Positions 62,024 through 64,000 of a stretch of DNA of 64,000 nucleotides are shown here, one piece after another. The notes beneath the pieces were generated by a model. It was not told the DNA's origin and searched no databases. It saw nothing but the letters and a program-made list of their open reading frames with translations. Source of the stretch: Variovorax terrae (GTDB lineage: Bacteria > Pseudomonadota > Gammaproteobacteria > Burkholderiales > Burkholderiaceae_C); assembly GCF_022809125.1 (NCBI RefSeq), contig NZ_JALGBI010000001.1, positions 682,001-746,000 on the forward strand, given 5' to 3'. Every line of letters starts with the position of its first letter. Positions within the stretch are counted from its first letter, which is position 1. The position numbers and the translations under genes are program-made.

Positions 62024-62998
62024 TCAATCCGCAGTAGTGATCTTCGCGTCACGAATCAGCTTCCCAAATCGCTGATAGTCGGTCTCCAACCGCTTAGCCA
62101 TCACGTCGGGCGACCCGCCCACGGGAACATAGCCCAGTTCGCTGAACCGCACCCTTACCTCCGGCGTCTGGAGGATCTTGTTCACTTCGGTATTGATACG
62201 TCGCACGGCCGCTTGCGGAACGCCCATAGGATACAGAAGTCCGATCCACACGCTGAGATCAAAGCCCGGGACGCCGCTCTCGGCCACGGTGGGCACATCC
62301 GGCATGCCGGAGAAACGCTTCGCCGTAGAGATGGCAAGAATCTTTAGCTTGCCGGACTTCACATGAGGCATGACAGGCCCGAACGAGCTGAATGTCAAGT
62401 CTCCGCGCCCGCCCAGCATGTCAGTGACCGCTTGAGGCATGCCCTTGTAGGGAACATGCAAGAGGTCGATGCTTGCGTTTGCTTTCAGCATTTCCACGGC
62501 AAGATGACCCGAAGATCCGTTCCCAGACGACGCTGCCGTGATCTTGCCAGGATTAGCTTTCGCGAACTGAATCAACTCACGCACGCTGTTGATGTTCAGA
62601 TCGCTGCGTACCACGAGGAGCAAAGGGAGATCCGCTACCAGGCTCACCGGCTGGAAGGCCTTCTGTGCGTCATAGGGCAGTTTCAGCAAGTGGGGGTTGA
62701 TGGTGAACGGAGGGTCCGAGCCGCCGATCAAGGTGTACCCATCTGGTGCCGAGCTCGCGCCAACTTGTGCGCCGAGCACACCGCCCGCACCAGGGCGGTT
62801 GTCGATCACCACGGCCTGCCCGAGCGCCGCAGCGAGTTTGTCGCTAATAGCCCGCATGCCGTTGTCGGCGGCCGCGCCTGCCGCGAACGGCACCACCATC
62901 TTGATCTGACGATCGGGCGTCCAACTCGTCTGGGCCGGTGCGCCAGCGGCCATGCCGAATGCGGCCAGCCATACGAGGACTCGGAGAAGTGATTTCAT
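62024..62998 (-). CDS. Tripartite tricarboxylate transporter substrate-binding protein (Bug family)
   Basis: A 324-residue periplasmic solute-binding protein. Signal peptide (LRVLVWLAAFGMAAGAPAQ), then IKMVVPFAAGAAADNGMRAISDKL, VIDNRPGAGGVLGAQVGASSAPDGYTL and VPYKGMPQAVTDMLGGRGDL, all Bug hallmarks. AAGGAG lies upstream of ATG 62998. No TctA/TctB membrane partners are present, which is usual for Bug proteins in Burkholderiales. It probably binds a carboxylate handled by the CoA-transferase next door. Confidence 0.93.
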   Translation of the reverse strand: MKSLLRVLVWLAAFGMAAGAPAQTSWTPDRQIKMVVPFAAGAAADNGMRAISDKLAAALGQAVVIDNRPGAGGVLGAQVGASSAPDGYTLIGGSDPPFTINPHLLKLPYDAQKAFQPVSLVADLPLLLVVRSDLNINSVRELIQFAKANPGKITAASSGNGSSGHLAVEMLKANASIDLLHVPYKGMPQAVTDMLGGRGDLTFSSFGPVMPHVKSGKLKILAISTAKRFSGMPDVPTVAESGVPGFDLSVWIGLLYPMGVPQAAVRRINTEVNKILQTPEVRVRFSELGYVPVGGSPDVMAKRLETDYQRFGKLIRDAKITTAD

Positions 62999-63097
62999 GT
63001 AGATGTCTCCTTTAATCTTGGGTATTCGAAGGGGTTGAACGCGGTGAAAAAGGGTTGTAGGCATGTGGGCAAAGTGATGTCTAATGAGTTGTCGGAG

Positions 63098-64000
63098 TTA
63101 AAAGTACTGGGGGTTGTGCTCGCCCAGGGCGGGCGCCTCCAGCGGACTGCCGGGACGCACACCGTTGATAGTGAAGGGTAAGCCGAGGGTCTGTCGGCCC
63201 GTGACCGATGATGGGCGCAGCATGCGCAGCGATGCGACCTGAGGTGAGGCGAGTGCCTCGGGGATGGTGTTGAACCGGGTGCAGGGAATCCCTGCTGCAC
63301 GGAACATCTTTTCCCAATGCTCACGCGTGTGGGTCTTCATCACTTCGGCGATCAGCGGAACCAGCGTGGCCTTGTTGACGATACGCTGGCCATTGGTGGC
63401 ATACATGGGGTTTGCACACCATTGCGTATGGCCCAGCACTTCGGCCAATCGTGCGAACTGTGCGTCGTTGCCCACCGCCAGGCACACCATGCCGTCCTTC
63501 GCGGAGAACGCGTCGTAGGGGACCAGCAGCGGCTGGCCGTTGCCGCGCCGATGGGGTTCGCGTCCTTCATTCAGGTACCCGCTGACGTCGGCCCCGATCC
63601 AGTTAATCGCTGTTTCCAACAACGAAAGCTCGACAACGCCACCACGCCCTCCGTTCGCGTCCCGGTACCGCAGGGTGGCCAGCGCTGCGATCACCATCCA
63701 CATACCCGAGCCAAGATCGACGACCGAAGGCCCAGTACGCAGCGGCGGACCATCCGGAAGCCCGTTGACGCTGGCAAGCCCGCTATAGGCTTGCGCCAAT
63801 GGCTCGAACCCCGGATCGCGATGCATCGGGCCACTATGACCAAACGCGGCGAGATCGCAGTGGATCAGGCGCGGGAACCGTGCTACCAGGGCCGGCCCAT
63901 CCAGGCCGAGGGCGTTCAGGGCTCCCGCACGGACGTTGCTGATCACGATGTCGGCCGATTCGATCAACCGCAGCAGCGCATCGCGGCCGGAGGGCGACTT
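63098..64000 (-). CDS. CaiB/BaiF family CoA-transferase, 5' end cut by window edge
   Basis: 301 codons are present, open to the right edge; roughly the first 70-100 residues are missing. Family III CoA-transferase features are KSPSGRDALLRLIESADIVISNVRAG, then PLAQAYSGLASVNG, the conserved Asp in GPSVVDLGSGMWM, LLETAINWIGADVSGYLN and QPLLVPYDAFSAKDGMVCLAVGND. The enzyme would move CoA between carboxylic acids. It is read before the Bug-family gene on the same strand, a common catabolic pairing. Confidence 0.9.
   Translation of the reverse strand, partial: KSPSGRDALLRLIESADIVISNVRAGALNALGLDGPALVARFPRLIHCDLAAFGHSGPMHRDPGFEPLAQAYSGLASVNGLPDGPPLRTGPSVVDLGSGMWMVIAALATLRYRDANGGRGGVVELSLLETAINWIGADVSGYLNEGREPHRRGNGQPLLVPYDAFSAKDGMVCLAVGNDAQFARLAEVLGHTQWCANPMYATNGQRIVNKATLVPLIAEVMKTHTREHWEKMFRAAGIPCTRFNTIPEALASPQVASLRMLRPSSVTGRQTLGLPFTINGVRPGSPLEAPALGEHNPQYF

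Overview
The window is GC-rich chromosomal DNA with dense, short-spaced operons. It looks like a beta-proteobacterium of the order Burkholderiales, most likely family Comamonadaceae (Variovorax/Polaromonas/Rhodoferax-like). This rests on protein resemblance, the folC-dedD-cvpA-purF-metZ order and the short dyad repeats scattered through it; the genus cannot be fixed from sequence alone.

Layout. 1-966: the end of an amidase gene and an isochorismatase-family hydrolase. 1098-15550: a purine uptake and catabolism locus. Xanthine dehydrogenase xdhAB is divergent from a LysR regulator, followed by a complete BMP-type nucleoside/purine ABC transporter, a Rieske oxygenase, an adenosine/adenine deaminase, a second BMP binding protein and guanine deaminase. 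Adenine and guanine would be deaminated to hypoxanthine and xanthine and oxidised by XdhAB to urate; no uricase and no xdhC is in the window. 15594-25721: small secreted proteins, dcd, an ornithine-cyclodeaminase-family reductase, pcp, a zinc metallopeptidase, a lone rfbC, rhlE, apaH and a CNNM/CBS protein. 25742-26640: a PepSY membrane protein with a Fur-box-like site upstream. 26924-32662: tRNA-Thr, fbp, pepN, a HAD phosphatase and prfB with its programmed frameshift. 32778-37479: lactate permease, an alpha/beta hydrolase and an acyl-CoA synthetase gene carrying several extra in-frame segments. 37538-49668: CYTH-CHAD protein, small enzymes, plsY, an MFS exporter, yajQ, murB, creA and argG. 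49686-55598: ppnP, an ECF sigma/anti-sigma pair, a glycine-zipper protein, folC, dedD-like and cvpA. 55609-60127: purF, metZ, gltX and a tRNA-Ala/Glu/Asp cluster. 60171-64000: a lower-GC stretch with a sugar dehydrogenase, a Bug-family binding protein and a truncated CoA-transferase, which looks like accessory DNA beyond the tRNAs.

The most unusual signal is repeat-related. At least ten copies of a dyad repeat of about 60 bp lie in the window. Five lie in frame inside protein genes (xdhA, pepN, twice in the acyl-CoA synthetase, and the SPOR protein), and four others supply the stop codons of neighbouring genes. The acyl-CoA synthetase gene also carries a 56-bp near-perfect palindrome that looks like an inverted copy of its own conserved motif, plus two further GC-rich in-frame segments. 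A second repeat family (three copies of about 80 bp) sits just after gene ends. The other notable item is the Rieske oxygenase embedded in the purine locus.
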